A stretch of DNA of 64,000 nt. Origin: an uncultured Paludibacter sp. (GTDB taxonomy: Bacteria; Bacteroidota; Bacteroidia; Bacteroidales; Paludibacteraceae). The DNA is taken from assembly GCA_937897985.1 (NCBI GenBank), contig CALCBD010000054.1, positions 62,001 through 126,000 on the forward strand, given 5' to 3'. This document shows, in pieces, positions 8,803-17,531 of this stretch. Under the pieces are notes generated by a model. The model was not told the DNA's origin and searched no databases. It saw only the letters and a program-made list of their open reading frames with translations. Both the position numbers and the translations under genes were made by a program. How positions within the stretch are numbered: the first letter of the stretch is position 1; each line of letters starts with the position of its first letter.

Positions 8803-9474
8803 ATGATCAAAGTATTTGCTGTACATACAGCATTAGCCATGATTGAGCCTGTCAGCAACCTGTTCAGGGAATATCTGCCTGATGTTAAACTGAATCATAT
8901 AGCGGACGATAGCCTGATTCAGGAAGTGATAGAATTTAACAAAGTTACACCGGCAGTTGCCAAACGGTTAATCAACTGTTATCACATGGCTGAAGATGCC
9001 GGTGCGGATATAATTTTTAACACCTGCTCATCTGTTGGTGATATTGCACAGTCAGCACGCACGATGGTTAAAATTCCTATCCTCAAAATTGATGACCCTA
9101 TGGCGATGGAAGCAGTAAAAATGGCCCGTAAAATTGCTGTATTAGCTACATTACCCACAACACTTGCACCGACAGTACGATTGTTAAAATCCATGGCGAA
9201 TGAACAAAACCGGGAAATTGAGGTGATTGAAGGACTTGCCGGAGGTGCTTTTGCCGCTATGATGTCGGGCGACAGGGAAACACATGATAAGCTGATTATC
9301 AAAGCATCCGAAAATGTGGCTTCAAAAGCAGAACTTATAGTTCTTGCACAGGGTTCGATGGGACGAATGCAGGAAAAACTGGAGGAAATTACAGGAATTC
9401 CCGTACTTTCAAGTCCGTTATCGGGAGTATTGGGTGTTAAAAATTACATCGATAAAAATCAAATCCGGCTCTGA
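8803..9474 (+). CDS. Asp/Glu/hydantoin racemase superfamily protein, one catalytic Cys
   Basis: A 223-residue member of the aspartate/glutamate racemase superfamily. These enzymes normally use two cysteines, one in each half, to invert an alpha carbon. Here the first is present (FNTCSSVGD, Cys75), but the second site reads LAQGSMGRM (about 181-189) with no cysteine. Loss of one cysteine is known from relatives that catalyse decarboxylation or isomerisation instead of racemisation, so the activity may differ. An MFS carrier gene follows 148 bases later, consistent with use of an imported acid. The substrate is unknown. Confidence 0.75.
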   Translation: MIKVFAVHTALAMIEPVSNLFREYLPDVKLNHIADDSLIQEVIEFNKVTPAVAKRLINCYHMAEDAGADIIFNTCSSVGDIAQSARTMVKIPILKIDDPMAMEAVKMARKIAVLATLPTTLAPTVRLLKSMANEQNREIEVIEGLAGGAFAAMMSGDRETHDKLIIKASENVASKAELIVLAQGSMGRMQEKLEEITGIPVLSSPLSGVLGVKNYIDKNQIRL

Positions 9475-9622
9475 CCGGTGAACCGCAGGATATATTCCTG
9501 CATTAGAGAGCAGCTCAGCAACTGCCCGATTCATTTAAATCAATTCCGCTCAATTTAAATTTTTATCCGTATAAAAGGGTAGGGGAGCAATGTAAAAATT
9601 TGTCCCGGCCAAATTTATCATT

Positions 9623-10864
9623 ATGCGAAAACGATATATTGTTCTTTTTCTTTTGTGCATTGTAAGTATTATTACTTTCCTCGACAGGATAAATATTACA
9701 ATGGCAGGTTCACGAATCATGGAGGACCTGCATTTAAGTCTTGAACAATGGGGTTGGGTGTTGAGCATATTTATCATCTCATATGGTTTTCTCCAAATTC
9801 CGCTCGGAGTATTGGGCGATAAGTTCGGACAGCGAAAAATCCTTGCCGGTATAGTTTTGTGGTGGTCGCTTTTTACCGGTTTGACAGGTTTTGCAGGCGG
9901 ATTTATTTCATTATTGTTCATACGCTTTGCTTTTGGTGTCGGCGAAGCAGGTGCTTATCCGTGTATGACCGGTTCTGTCGGGAAATGGTTTCCAAAGTCT
10001 GAAATCGGAAAGGCACAGGGTTTTATTTGGGCAGCCAGCAGGTTAGGAGGAGCTCTGACACCCTTCATTGTAATTCCGGTGATTTTGAATTTTGGTTGGA
10101 GACCCGCATTTTATTTTCTGGGCATTGCAGGCGCTGTATGGGTATTGGTATGGTATTTCTGGTACCGCGATCATCCCTCATTAATGAAAGGAATTAAAAA
10201 TGAAGAACTTAATGAACCCGGAATAAGTGAAAAAGCCACCAAAAAAGTGATTATACCCTGGCGAAAAATAATGAAGAACAGGCAGTTCTGGCTTATTATA
10301 TCCATGTATTGGTTTTATGCATGGGCATCATGGTTTTTCTTTTCATGGTTCCCTACCTTTATGGAAAAGGGACGCGGTTTCGAAATGAAGGAACTTAACT
10401 GGGCGATTGCTGTACCTTTTGCTATGAGTATGATTGGGAATATTACTGGAGGATACCTCACCGATTATTTTTCAAAAAAATTCGGACTGAAAACGGGTCG
10501 TCGTATCATGGGAGTTTCCGGTTTGTCATTCTCGTCAGTATTTATGTTTCTTGCTGCATTTATTCCCGGAAAAATTCAGGTATTTATCTTTTTGTCTCTT
10601 TGTTTTGGCGTCATCGATATGATGTTGCCAAGCGCATGGGCGGTTTGTATCGATGTGGGCAAAAAGTTCGGAGGAGCTGTATCAGGTGCCATGAATACTG
10701 CCGGAAACATTGGTGGTTTTGCATGTGCCAGTTTGTTTGGTTATTTAGTTAAGGCTACCGGGAACTATAATTTCCCTTTGTTTGTTATATCGGGGATGCT
10801 GGTTATCAGCGCTGCAATTTTTTCACAAATTGATGCATCAAAACCAATCATGGAAAATGAGTAA
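9623..10864 (+). CDS. MFS transporter, anion:cation symporter (hexuronate) type
   Basis: A 413-residue inner-membrane carrier with about 12 hydrophobic segments. The first reads VSIITFLDRINITMAG, typical of the anion:cation symporter group that includes ExuT and GudP, and the loop-2 signature appears as GVLGDKFGQRK (residues 72-82). The second half repeats the pattern with GGYLTDYFSKKFG. It probably moves a sugar acid or other organic anion with protons. It lies after the racemase-like gene on the same strand, with no long gap; the shared role is inference. Confidence 0.85.
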   Translation: MRKRYIVLFLLCIVSIITFLDRINITMAGSRIMEDLHLSLEQWGWVLSIFIISYGFLQIPLGVLGDKFGQRKILAGIVLWWSLFTGLTGFAGGFISLLFIRFAFGVGEAGAYPCMTGSVGKWFPKSEIGKAQGFIWAASRLGGALTPFIVIPVILNFGWRPAFYFLGIAGAVWVLVWYFWYRDHPSLMKGIKNEELNEPGISEKATKKVIIPWRKIMKNRQFWLIISMYWFYAWASWFFFSWFPTFMEKGRGFEMKELNWAIAVPFAMSMIGNITGGYLTDYFSKKFGLKTGRRIMGVSGLSFSSVFMFLAAFIPGKIQVFIFLSLCFGVIDMMLPSAWAVCIDVGKKFGGAVSGAMNTAGNIGGFACASLFGYLVKATGNYNFPLFVISGMLVISAAIFSQIDASKPIMENE

Positions 10865-10966
10865 ACAGTGTGGGATAATTTGCATAAAGTAATTTGAAAA
10901 TCAAAAACCGATTATGAAATGCGAATTTGTATTTCACGAATTTAAACCCGAAACAAACATTTTTTT

Positions 10967-11347
10967 ATGAGCAATTCAGTTACATTATTTGAAATTCAGT
11001 CGTCGCAACCTGAAAGAGAAGTGGCTTTTTATTCCGCAGTTTTTGGCTGGAAGTTTGAAAAACAGGAAATGGCTCCGATAGAGTATTATCATTTCGATAC
11101 AGGAGGAGTATATGGTGGATTAATGAAACGCATGGCTCCGGTTCCGTCGCCCGAAACTGGTACCAATGCTTTTACATGTACGTTTGAAGTTAAAAATTTT
11201 GACGAAACCGCTGCTGAAATACTTAAGCACGGAGGTCGTACGGCTATGCCCAAATTTGCCATCACCGGGCGTTGCTGGCAGGGTTATTTCCTCGATGCAG
11301 ATAATAATGTGTTCGGTATTTCGCAATTGGATAATAACGCACTATAA
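10967..11347 (+). CDS. VOC (glyoxalase/bleomycin-resistance) family protein
   Basis: A 126-residue protein of the vicinal oxygen chelate fold, built from paired beta-alpha-beta-beta-beta units. The FEIQSSQPEREVAFYSAVFGWKFEKQE start and the GYFLDADNNVFGISQLD end are typical of the family, and the central GGVYGGLMKR segment fits the first half. Such proteins bind a metal and act on small electrophiles or confer resistance, but many have no known substrate. It stands alone between the MFS gene and a convergent operon. Confidence 0.85.
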   Translation: MSNSVTLFEIQSSQPEREVAFYSAVFGWKFEKQEMAPIEYYHFDTGGVYGGLMKRMAPVPSPETGTNAFTCTFEVKNFDETAAEILKHGGRTAMPKFAITGRCWQGYFLDADNNVFGISQLDNNAL

Positions 11348-11688
11348 AACAATTATTTAAAACCTTCAATCCGGGATTTTGTCATAAAAGTCAATATATT
11401 AAGCTGTAATTTTTAATATAAATATTTTCAGAATAAACTGACAATCACGGTTTGTAATGTGGCAAAAGAGCGCTAAGGCACAGGGCAAAATACATTTTTG
11501 CATCCTGATGCAGTAGCGACTTTGCTTTCAATCAATATATCTTAGACTTAAATTCCGAATGATTTTTTCAATTTTGAGAAACTCTCCGGTTTTTTGTAAT
11601 GTCTGATCAGTTAAATGACAAAGCCGGAAGAAGTTCAATAAAGTTTTAAGTTCAGAATCCGGTTTCGTCGGAATACCGAATCAGGATT
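11348..11688. other. Convergent intergenic region
   Basis: 341 bases between two genes that read towards each other. It contains a degraded stretch, GCGCTAAGGCACAGGG near 11470, that resembles parts of the 16.2-kb repeat element. No gene or clear terminator hairpin was recognised. Confidence 0.4.
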
Positions 11689-12642
11689 TTACAGTTTACT
11701 TTTTCGTGAAATTGCCGATATGGCTGCATTTACAATATCGTTTACGCTCATCTGATAGTAATCCAGCAATTCGTCGGGCAAACCGGAACCGGGGAAAACA
11801 TCACGAAGTCCGATACGCTCAACCGGTACCGGGTAGTATCCTGCAGCAGTTTCCATGATGGCGCTTCCAAGTCCGCCGATAATATTATGGTCTTCGGCAG
11901 TGACAGCAGCGCCGCATTTTTTGAGAACAGCAGTAATACCTTCAACGTCAAGAGGTTTCACAGTATGCACTTCTGCTACAGTCACTCCAAAGCCTTTCGT
12001 TTCGAGTATTTCAGCCGCTTTAAACAGGCGCGGCAACATTACTCCGTTACCAAACAGGGCAATGTCGTTGCCTTTTTCGCTGATGACATTGATTTTGCCC
12101 GGCACAAATGGCTTTCCGGCATCGAAAACCACAGGATCGCGTCCGCTTCCGAGTCGGATATATACCGGTCCGGGAATGGCTGCGGCTGCAATACAGGCCT
12201 TTGTTGCCTGACCGGCATCGGCAGGAACAAGAATGGTGAAGTTGGGCATAGTACGAAGTATACCTATATCTTCGAAAAACTGATGTGTAACTCCTTCTCG
12301 CTCTCCGCCGGCAATGCCACCGTTGACGCCGGCAAACTTCACGTTCAGATTAGGATAAGCCACAAAGGTACGTAATTGCTCACAGGCACGCATTGTAATA
12401 AAACCGGCATAAGTAGCAAAAAACGGAATCAATCCGTCGATAGCCAGACCAGCGGCAATGGCTGCAGCGTTTTGTTCGGCGATGCCCGCTTCGATATAAC
12501 GGTCGGGGAATTTTTCCACAAAACCGGTTGCCCGCATAGCCAGCAGACTATCAGCGCAAACCAGCATGATACGTTCGTCTTTTTCAGCCAGGACATCCAG
12601 TCCCTGCATGAAACCCACCCGGGTGCTTTCTGTTTTATTCAA
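11689..12642 (-). CDS. Transketolase, C-terminal subunit
   Basis: The second half of a split, thiamine-diphosphate-dependent transketolase (317 residues). It supplies the pyrimidine-binding domain with the catalytic glutamate in YIEAGIAEQNAA (Glu56) and the C-terminal domain (FGNGVMLPRLFKAAEIL, TAEDHNIIGGLGSA). It must pair with the N-terminal subunit, whose gene overlaps its start by 8 bases, consistent with translational coupling and equal amounts. Split transketolases occur in pentose phosphate and specialised pathways. Here it ends an operon with an aminotransferase and two UroD-like genes, so a specialised ketol transfer is likely; the substrate is unknown. Confidence 0.92.
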   Translation of the reverse strand: MNKTESTRVGFMQGLDVLAEKDERIMLVCADSLLAMRATGFVEKFPDRYIEAGIAEQNAAAIAAGLAIDGLIPFFATYAGFITMRACEQLRTFVAYPNLNVKFAGVNGGIAGGEREGVTHQFFEDIGILRTMPNFTILVPADAGQATKACIAAAAIPGPVYIRLGSGRDPVVFDAGKPFVPGKINVISEKGNDIALFGNGVMLPRLFKAAEILETKGFGVTVAEVHTVKPLDVEGITAVLKKCGAAVTAEDHNIIGGLGSAIMETAAGYYPVPVERIGLRDVFPGSGLPDELLDYYQMSVNDIVNAAISAISRKSKL

Positions 12643-13528
12643 GATCTTTTCCTCCTAAAACTGACATTGCTGTTTCATATTCTTCAATTGTTGGTACACG
12701 TTTGTGCCAGGCATTATTGCCTTCCATATACGGCACTCCTTTTCCTTTCACTGTTTTGGCTATGAATACGATGGGCTGTTCGGGAAGTGGTGCTTCCATG
12801 CCGGGAATAATGGTCATTCCGCTGCGTTTTTCGAGCGGCAAACGACCACGACGAGCTGCATTTTCGAATGCAATGGTCAGTAATCCGAGGTCATGTCCAT
12901 CAATTTCTACTGCATACCAGCCAAAAGCTTCCCACTTTTCTTTCAACTTTACCAAACCACCTATTTCAGTTACCTTACCACCACTCTGAACACCGTTGTT
13001 ATCGACCACAGCAATCAGATTAGTCAGCTTGTATTTGGCTATAGTCATTGCAGCTTCCCATACAATGCCTTCGTTCAGTTCTCCATCGCCGGTTACCACA
13101 AAAATCACATTGTCATCACCCCGTTTGCGGGCAGCCAGTGCCATTCCACAGCCCTGCGACAATCCATGTCCGAGCGATCCGGCTGTAACTTCTACGCCCG
13201 GAGTTTCTTTAGGAACCGGATGTCCCTGTAGCGGAGAACCTAATTTTCGAAGGTTTTTAAGTTGGGAAGGAAGAAAATATCCCCGTCGAGCCAAACCTGC
13301 ATACAAAGCCGGAGCAGCATGACCTTTTGATAAAATAAACCGGTCGCGGTGCAGCCATTTCGGTTGCGAAGGGTCGAGACGCATGATATCAAAAAGCAAT
13401 GGCGTCATAATATCTACTATCGACATACAGGGTCCGGGGTGACCATCACCACTGTAGTAAATGGCGTTCACAATATCGCGCCGGATTTGCGTTGCCATTT
13501 GTTGTAACTTTTCTATTCGTTCTGACAT
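12635..13528 (-). CDS. Transketolase, N-terminal subunit
   Basis: The 297-residue diphosphate-binding half of a split transketolase. The thiamine-diphosphate motif runs from VVTGDGELNEG (147-149 GDG) to VDNNGVQ (Asn177-Asn178). Conserved histidines are in GDGHPGPCMS (His30), SKGHAAP (His70), QGHPVP (His103) and GSLGHGLS (His121). It overlaps the C-terminal subunit gene by 8 bases and follows the aminotransferase by 51 bases on the same strand. Confidence 0.92.
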   Translation of the reverse strand: MSERIEKLQQMATQIRRDIVNAIYYSGDGHPGPCMSIVDIMTPLLFDIMRLDPSQPKWLHRDRFILSKGHAAPALYAGLARRGYFLPSQLKNLRKLGSPLQGHPVPKETPGVEVTAGSLGHGLSQGCGMALAARKRGDDNVIFVVTGDGELNEGIVWEAAMTIAKYKLTNLIAVVDNNGVQSGGKVTEIGGLVKLKEKWEAFGWYAVEIDGHDLGLLTIAFENAARRGRLPLEKRSGMTIIPGMEAPLPEQPIVFIAKTVKGKGVPYMEGNNAWHKRVPTIEEYETAMSVLGGKDLE

Positions 13529-13579
13529 ATATTTACTTCATTTTTTTTCATTTACCGGTTAGTCCGACTCATTGGCACA

Positions 13580-14833
13580 TTAAAAATCAGCTTCATTATT
13601 TAAAAATTCACCAACTCTTTTCATGGCTTCATCAATTTTATCCAAATCGTTTACCAGCGGACCGTACGAAAGTCTCACAGCGTTTTCGAGAGTTTTGCCA
13701 AATCCCCAGCCGGGTACCATAATAACACCGGTTTTACTCATTACTGTGCGGACAAATTCAGAACTTTCCACACCGGTTTTAACGATAGTATAAAGTCCTC
13801 CCTGAGGTGTAAGGCAGGGGAGTTTCAAATGTTTTTCTATAGCAGCAACAGTTCTTTCGGCAGCTTTCAGATACAAAGCAGCAGTTTTCTGAATGTATGG
13901 TTTGATACTGTTTTCGGCAATCCCCTTTTTGATGTAATCGACAAGAGCCATTTGATGCAGGGTGTCAGGGCACAGGATAGTGGAACTTTGTATAGCTTCG
14001 AACGCCTCAACGATTTCCACCGGAGCTTCCACCCAACCCAAACGTCGTCCCAAACCACGACACCATTTCGAGTTGGAATGTATGGAAATAAAATTATCAG
14101 TTGGACCCCATGAAAAATATTCCGGTAACTTTTCGTCCCAAACCAGTTCTTTATAGGCAAAGTCGATGACCAGAAAACCTCCGGTTTCGCTTACTGCATT
14201 GAGAGTTGCCTTTACAAACTCATCCGAAAGAATTTGTGAGGTAGGATTATCCGGAGCACACAACAACACCATTTTGGGTTTTTCGGTAAGTATGAATTTT
14301 ACAAAATCTTCTATGCGTCTGTCAGCAGCATATTCCCATTTTTCGGTGTCGAGCAGCGGAAACCGGATAATTTCCACCTCCTGAAGTGAAATGGTTTGCG
14401 AAGGATAATTGCTGTAAGACGGATCGGGTAAACATAGTTTGTCACCCGGACTGAGTACTATCTGCATCAGGTTCGATGTCATTTGTGAGGAGTTGCAGCC
14501 TATGGCAATGTTTTCAACTGATAACTGCATTTGTTCGCCATATAAGTGCTTTTCAAAATCGACCAGAGCCTGACGGCATTCAGGCATTCCCAGAGTCGGA
14601 GGATATGCACCACTTGCATGAAAGCGTTGTGAATCATGAATAATTGAAGCATAAGCATTTCGCAAACCATCCGGTGCTTCGTGGTTGACCCATCCGCCTG
14701 AAAAAGAAATTACTTTTTCCGGATCGAGACCGGCTTTTCTGAAAAACTGGGGGTTCGCCAAATCCATTATCTCCCTGACCGGCGATTTGGTTTTTTTGAA
14801 TTTAAGTACATTCGTTGAAATAGAAGGCTTCAT
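13580..14833 (-). CDS. PLP-dependent aminotransferase, fold type I
   Basis: A 417-residue class I/II aminotransferase. The Schiff-base lysine is in IHSNSKWCRGLGRRLGW (Lys256); Asp224 and Tyr227 (VIDFAYKE) would contact the cofactor pyridine, and the RLSYGP arginine near residue 393 should bind the substrate carboxylate. The N-terminal GGWVNHEAPDG segment and PPTLGMPECRQAL fit the MocR-like/valine-pyruvate group. It could make or remove an amino group on the operon's carbon source. It starts 15 bases after the MFS gene stop. Confidence 0.88.
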   Translation of the reverse strand: MKPSISTNVLKFKKTKSPVREIMDLANPQFFRKAGLDPEKVISFSGGWVNHEAPDGLRNAYASIIHDSQRFHASGAYPPTLGMPECRQALVDFEKHLYGEQMQLSVENIAIGCNSSQMTSNLMQIVLSPGDKLCLPDPSYSNYPSQTISLQEVEIIRFPLLDTEKWEYAADRRIEDFVKFILTEKPKMVLLCAPDNPTSQILSDEFVKATLNAVSETGGFLVIDFAYKELVWDEKLPEYFSWGPTDNFISIHSNSKWCRGLGRRLGWVEAPVEIVEAFEAIQSSTILCPDTLHQMALVDYIKKGIAENSIKPYIQKTAALYLKAAERTVAAIEKHLKLPCLTPQGGLYTIVKTGVESSEFVRTVMSKTGVIMVPGWGFGKTLENAVRLSYGPLVNDLDKIDEAMKRVGEFLNNEADF

Positions 14834-14848
14834 TTGCGGGTGGATCAG

Positions 14849-16126
14849 TTAAATATTATTTGTTTTTTCAATTGTTATGAGTTGATGTGAATTATCCGGA
14901 ACCAATAATTTCAAAAACATCCAGCAGAGCAGATAAGCCACGCTGGCAATACCAAAAATCACATAATAACTTCCGGTTATCTCCAGTATCCATCCTACAC
15001 CTCCTGCAAACAACACACCTCCAATGGCACCGGCAAAACCCGATAATCCTGACATGGTGCCAACGGCATTTTTAGGATAAATGTCGGATACAATGGTAAA
15101 AATGTTGGCAGCATAACCCTGATGTGCAAAAGCAGCCATCGAAACCAGGGCAACAGCCACCCACATGTTTGAAATCAGAGAAGTAAAAAAGATGGGTATA
15201 ACCAAAACTGCCATCAGGAAAATGGTGGTTTTTCGGGCTTTCAGGGTATTTTTCCCACGCCGGATCAGAAAAGATGAAAACCATCCTCCGAAAACCGACC
15301 CGCCTATAGAAACCACATAAACAATGATTAATGGTAATCCGATATGCATCAGGTCGATATGGTAAGTTGAATGCAGATATTTGGGCAACCAGAAAAGAAA
15401 AAACCACCAAACCGGATCGGTCAGAAAACGGGCCAGACAGATTCCCCAGGTTTGTTTATATGACAAAATGGTTTTCCACGGAAGTTTCTTTGTTTCCTCT
15501 TCTTTCCCGTCCTGCAGAATATATTCCAGCTCTTCACTGCTTAACTTTTTATTTTCTTCGGGCTTACGATAGGTAAGTATCCAAAAAACCAGCCACACAA
15601 AACCCAAAGCACCTGCACCGGTAAAAGCCCACTGCCAGCCCCATTGCACTGCTACAAGGGGAATAATCAGCGGAGTCAGAATAGCACCGGTATTTGAACC
15701 CGAATTAAACAGACCGGTAGCCATCGCTCTTTCTTTTTTCGGAAACCATTCGGCTATGGTTTTTACCGCTGCCGGAAAATTGGCCGAAGCTCCGATTCCA
15801 AGACCGAAACGGGCGGTGACAAAAGCAATAACCGACGATGCAGCAGCATGAAACATTCCGGCAAGGCTTAGCAGACTCACCGAAATGATTAATCCCCAAC
15901 GTGTTCCTATTTTATCGAGCAGGGTGCCCATCGATATTAATCCAATGGCATAAGCTGCCTGAAAAGCCATGATGATATAGCTGTAATCAGCTTCGGACCA
16001 GCCAAACTGTGACTGAAGTTGCGGTGCAAGTATGCCCAGCACCTGTCTGTCGATATAATTGATGGTAGTGGCAAAAAACAAAAGCACCACGATACGCCAA
16101 CGGTAATTTCCGGTTTTTACTGACAT
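14849..16126 (-). CDS. MFS transporter, ExuT-like
   Basis: A 425-residue inner-membrane symporter with about 12 hydrophobic helices. The start RWRIVVLLFFATTINYIDRQVLGILAP and MGTLLDKIGTRWG loop are characteristic of the hexuronate-type anion:cation symporters. It is the only transporter in the operon and is therefore the probable entry route for the operon's substrate, perhaps an acidic sugar derivative. It is separated from the aminotransferase by 15 bases, and from the upstream UroD-like gene by a 186-base gap that contains a repeat element. Confidence 0.88.
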   Translation of the reverse strand: MSVKTGNYRWRIVVLLFFATTINYIDRQVLGILAPQLQSQFGWSEADYSYIIMAFQAAYAIGLISMGTLLDKIGTRWGLIISVSLLSLAGMFHAAASSVIAFVTARFGLGIGASANFPAAVKTIAEWFPKKERAMATGLFNSGSNTGAILTPLIIPLVAVQWGWQWAFTGAGALGFVWLVFWILTYRKPEENKKLSSEELEYILQDGKEEETKKLPWKTILSYKQTWGICLARFLTDPVWWFFLFWLPKYLHSTYHIDLMHIGLPLIIVYVVSIGGSVFGGWFSSFLIRRGKNTLKARKTTIFLMAVLVIPIFFTSLISNMWVAVALVSMAAFAHQGYAANIFTIVSDIYPKNAVGTMSGLSGFAGAIGGVLFAGGVGWILEITGSYYVIFGIASVAYLLCWMFLKLLVPDNSHQLITIEKTNNI

Positions 16127-16205
16127 ATTAAATACAGTAATAGATTTTGCAAAATGATAATTAAACGTGATAAGATAAAATGTCCTATTTCAAAAATATA
16201 TTGAT

Positions 16206-16310
16206 AATTTTGAACGCTAAGAACTCGATGGCACAAAGTCGCAAAGTATTTATTTGTGAATTTTAATTTTCTTTGCGTCTTAGCAACTTAGCATCTTTGC
16301 GTTCAAAATA
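16206..16310. repeat. Imperfect inverted repeat with TTTTGAACGC ends
   Basis: A roughly 105-bp element in the gap between an UroD-like gene and the MFS gene. Its left end reads ATTTTGAACGCTAAGA, and its right end, read on the other strand, begins ATTTTGAACGCAAAGA; inner copies of AAGnCGCAAAG also match. It would fold into a long imperfect hairpin. A similar end occurs at 5296 and a weaker one at 56088. Related CGCAAAG-type dispersed repeats are common in bacteria. Confidence 0.65.
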
Positions 16311-16312
16311 TC

Positions 16313-17440
16313 CTACCGACATATTTCATGAATGATATGATACGCCTCTTCCTGTTCTGCGGGAGTTTCGCAATAGGTCACCACCACCATTTTCATCCCC
16401 GGTACCCATAGCCGACTGAGTTGTTCACGAATGGTTTCAATGTCGCCAACGATTCGCGCATTCAGTACCACACCCGTATTGGCAAACTGATGAAAGGCTT
16501 CCAGATCAGTATTGGCACCCGGGTCGGTTTGCGACGAAAATGCTCCATCGGCCATTTTCAGCCCTTTTAGTTGAAGCACAGTATCAACCCAACCAGCCCA
16601 ATCACCACACGAATGGAAAACCGGACCACCCAACGGCGTGCAGATTTTTTCTACCGAAGGTGCAGCCAGTTCTATGTACTGTCCGGGCGAAATCATAATG
16701 GCATTATCGTCGCTCATACCCAGTCCTTTCCATGCGGTAGACGAAGCAAATCCATGTCCCGGCGAAGCCAGCGCTGAACCAATCAGTTTTAGCTGTTCTT
16801 TATTAAATTCGATGGATAAACCCGCCAACCGGTCGAATAACTGCAATACTTTTTCGGGCTCCATGATGGTATCCATAAAAAACTGATCGAGCGGATAGAG
16901 ATGACCCACCATATTGAGTGGCGATTGTGTGTCGGTGAGTGAAACCGGAATGCGGCCTTTGGTTTTCTCCATAAAGTACTCAATCATATCCAGAGTATGA
17001 CGGCCAATTGGTGTTTTTGCCACTTCCTCCGGCTCGTATGCCAGAATTTCGTCGATAGAAGAAAATTGTGGTTTAAGAGCCGGAGCCTGACCTTCGAGCC
17101 AGATATAATCGCCTCCGTATGCACCGGCTATGGTACCAATGCCATACCAGGGCTCCAGAAAATTGGGTACATCAGCTTTGTACAACATACTTTTTTCCAA
17201 AGCACCCAGTTGCAATTCCAGCGAACGCCTCATATCACGACTACCAAACGAAAAACATTCGGCTACACGCATGCGGCGATACACCATCACCCCCGATTTC
17301 TTTTGCCAAAAAGCAGCACACCCTTTGTTTAATCCGGCTGCATATGCTTCATATTTATCAAAATCGAAGTCCTTCGGACGAACAGGAGTTACTTCAGTTG
17401 CCTGAGAATCAGCTATTTTATTATCAAATTGTTTTGCCAT
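16313..17440 (-). CDS. UroD/MtaA-family methyltransferase-like protein (second)
   Basis: A 375-residue protein of the uroporphyrinogen decarboxylase/MtaA superfamily. It keeps H-x-C-G (FHSCGDW, His276 and Cys278) and a distal cysteine (VVTYCETP, Cys357), the arrangement that binds zinc in methylcobamide:thiol methyltransferases, so methyl transfer is more likely than porphyrin decarboxylation. No haem genes are nearby. It is the second gene of the operon. A diverged copy of the C-rich repeat lies 3 bases before its ATG. The substrate is unknown. Confidence 0.8.
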   Translation of the reverse strand: MAKQFDNKIADSQATEVTPVRPKDFDFDKYEAYAAGLNKGCAAFWQKKSGVMVYRRMRVAECFSFGSRDMRRSLELQLGALEKSMLYKADVPNFLEPWYGIGTIAGAYGGDYIWLEGQAPALKPQFSSIDEILAYEPEEVAKTPIGRHTLDMIEYFMEKTKGRIPVSLTDTQSPLNMVGHLYPLDQFFMDTIMEPEKVLQLFDRLAGLSIEFNKEQLKLIGSALASPGHGFASSTAWKGLGMSDDNAIMISPGQYIELAAPSVEKICTPLGGPVFHSCGDWAGWVDTVLQLKGLKMADGAFSSQTDPGANTDLEAFHQFANTGVVLNARIVGDIETIREQLSRLWVPGMKMVVVTYCETPAEQEEAYHIIHEICR

Positions 17441-17443
17441 AAA

Positions 17444-17473
17444 GCCTCTCCAAACCTCCCCATAAGGGAGGCT
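17444..17473 (-). repeat. Diverged C-rich repeat, copy 1
   Basis: A weaker member of the repeat family seen at 39-51 kb, with a CCTCCC-CATA-GGGAGG core. It lies 3 bases before the start codon of the second UroD-like gene and is inverted relative to copy 2. Confidence 0.55.
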
Positions 17474-17531
17474 TCTGATTAGTATAAGTTAATTTACAAT
17501 ATTCATCAGAATCAAAATTGATATACATCTT

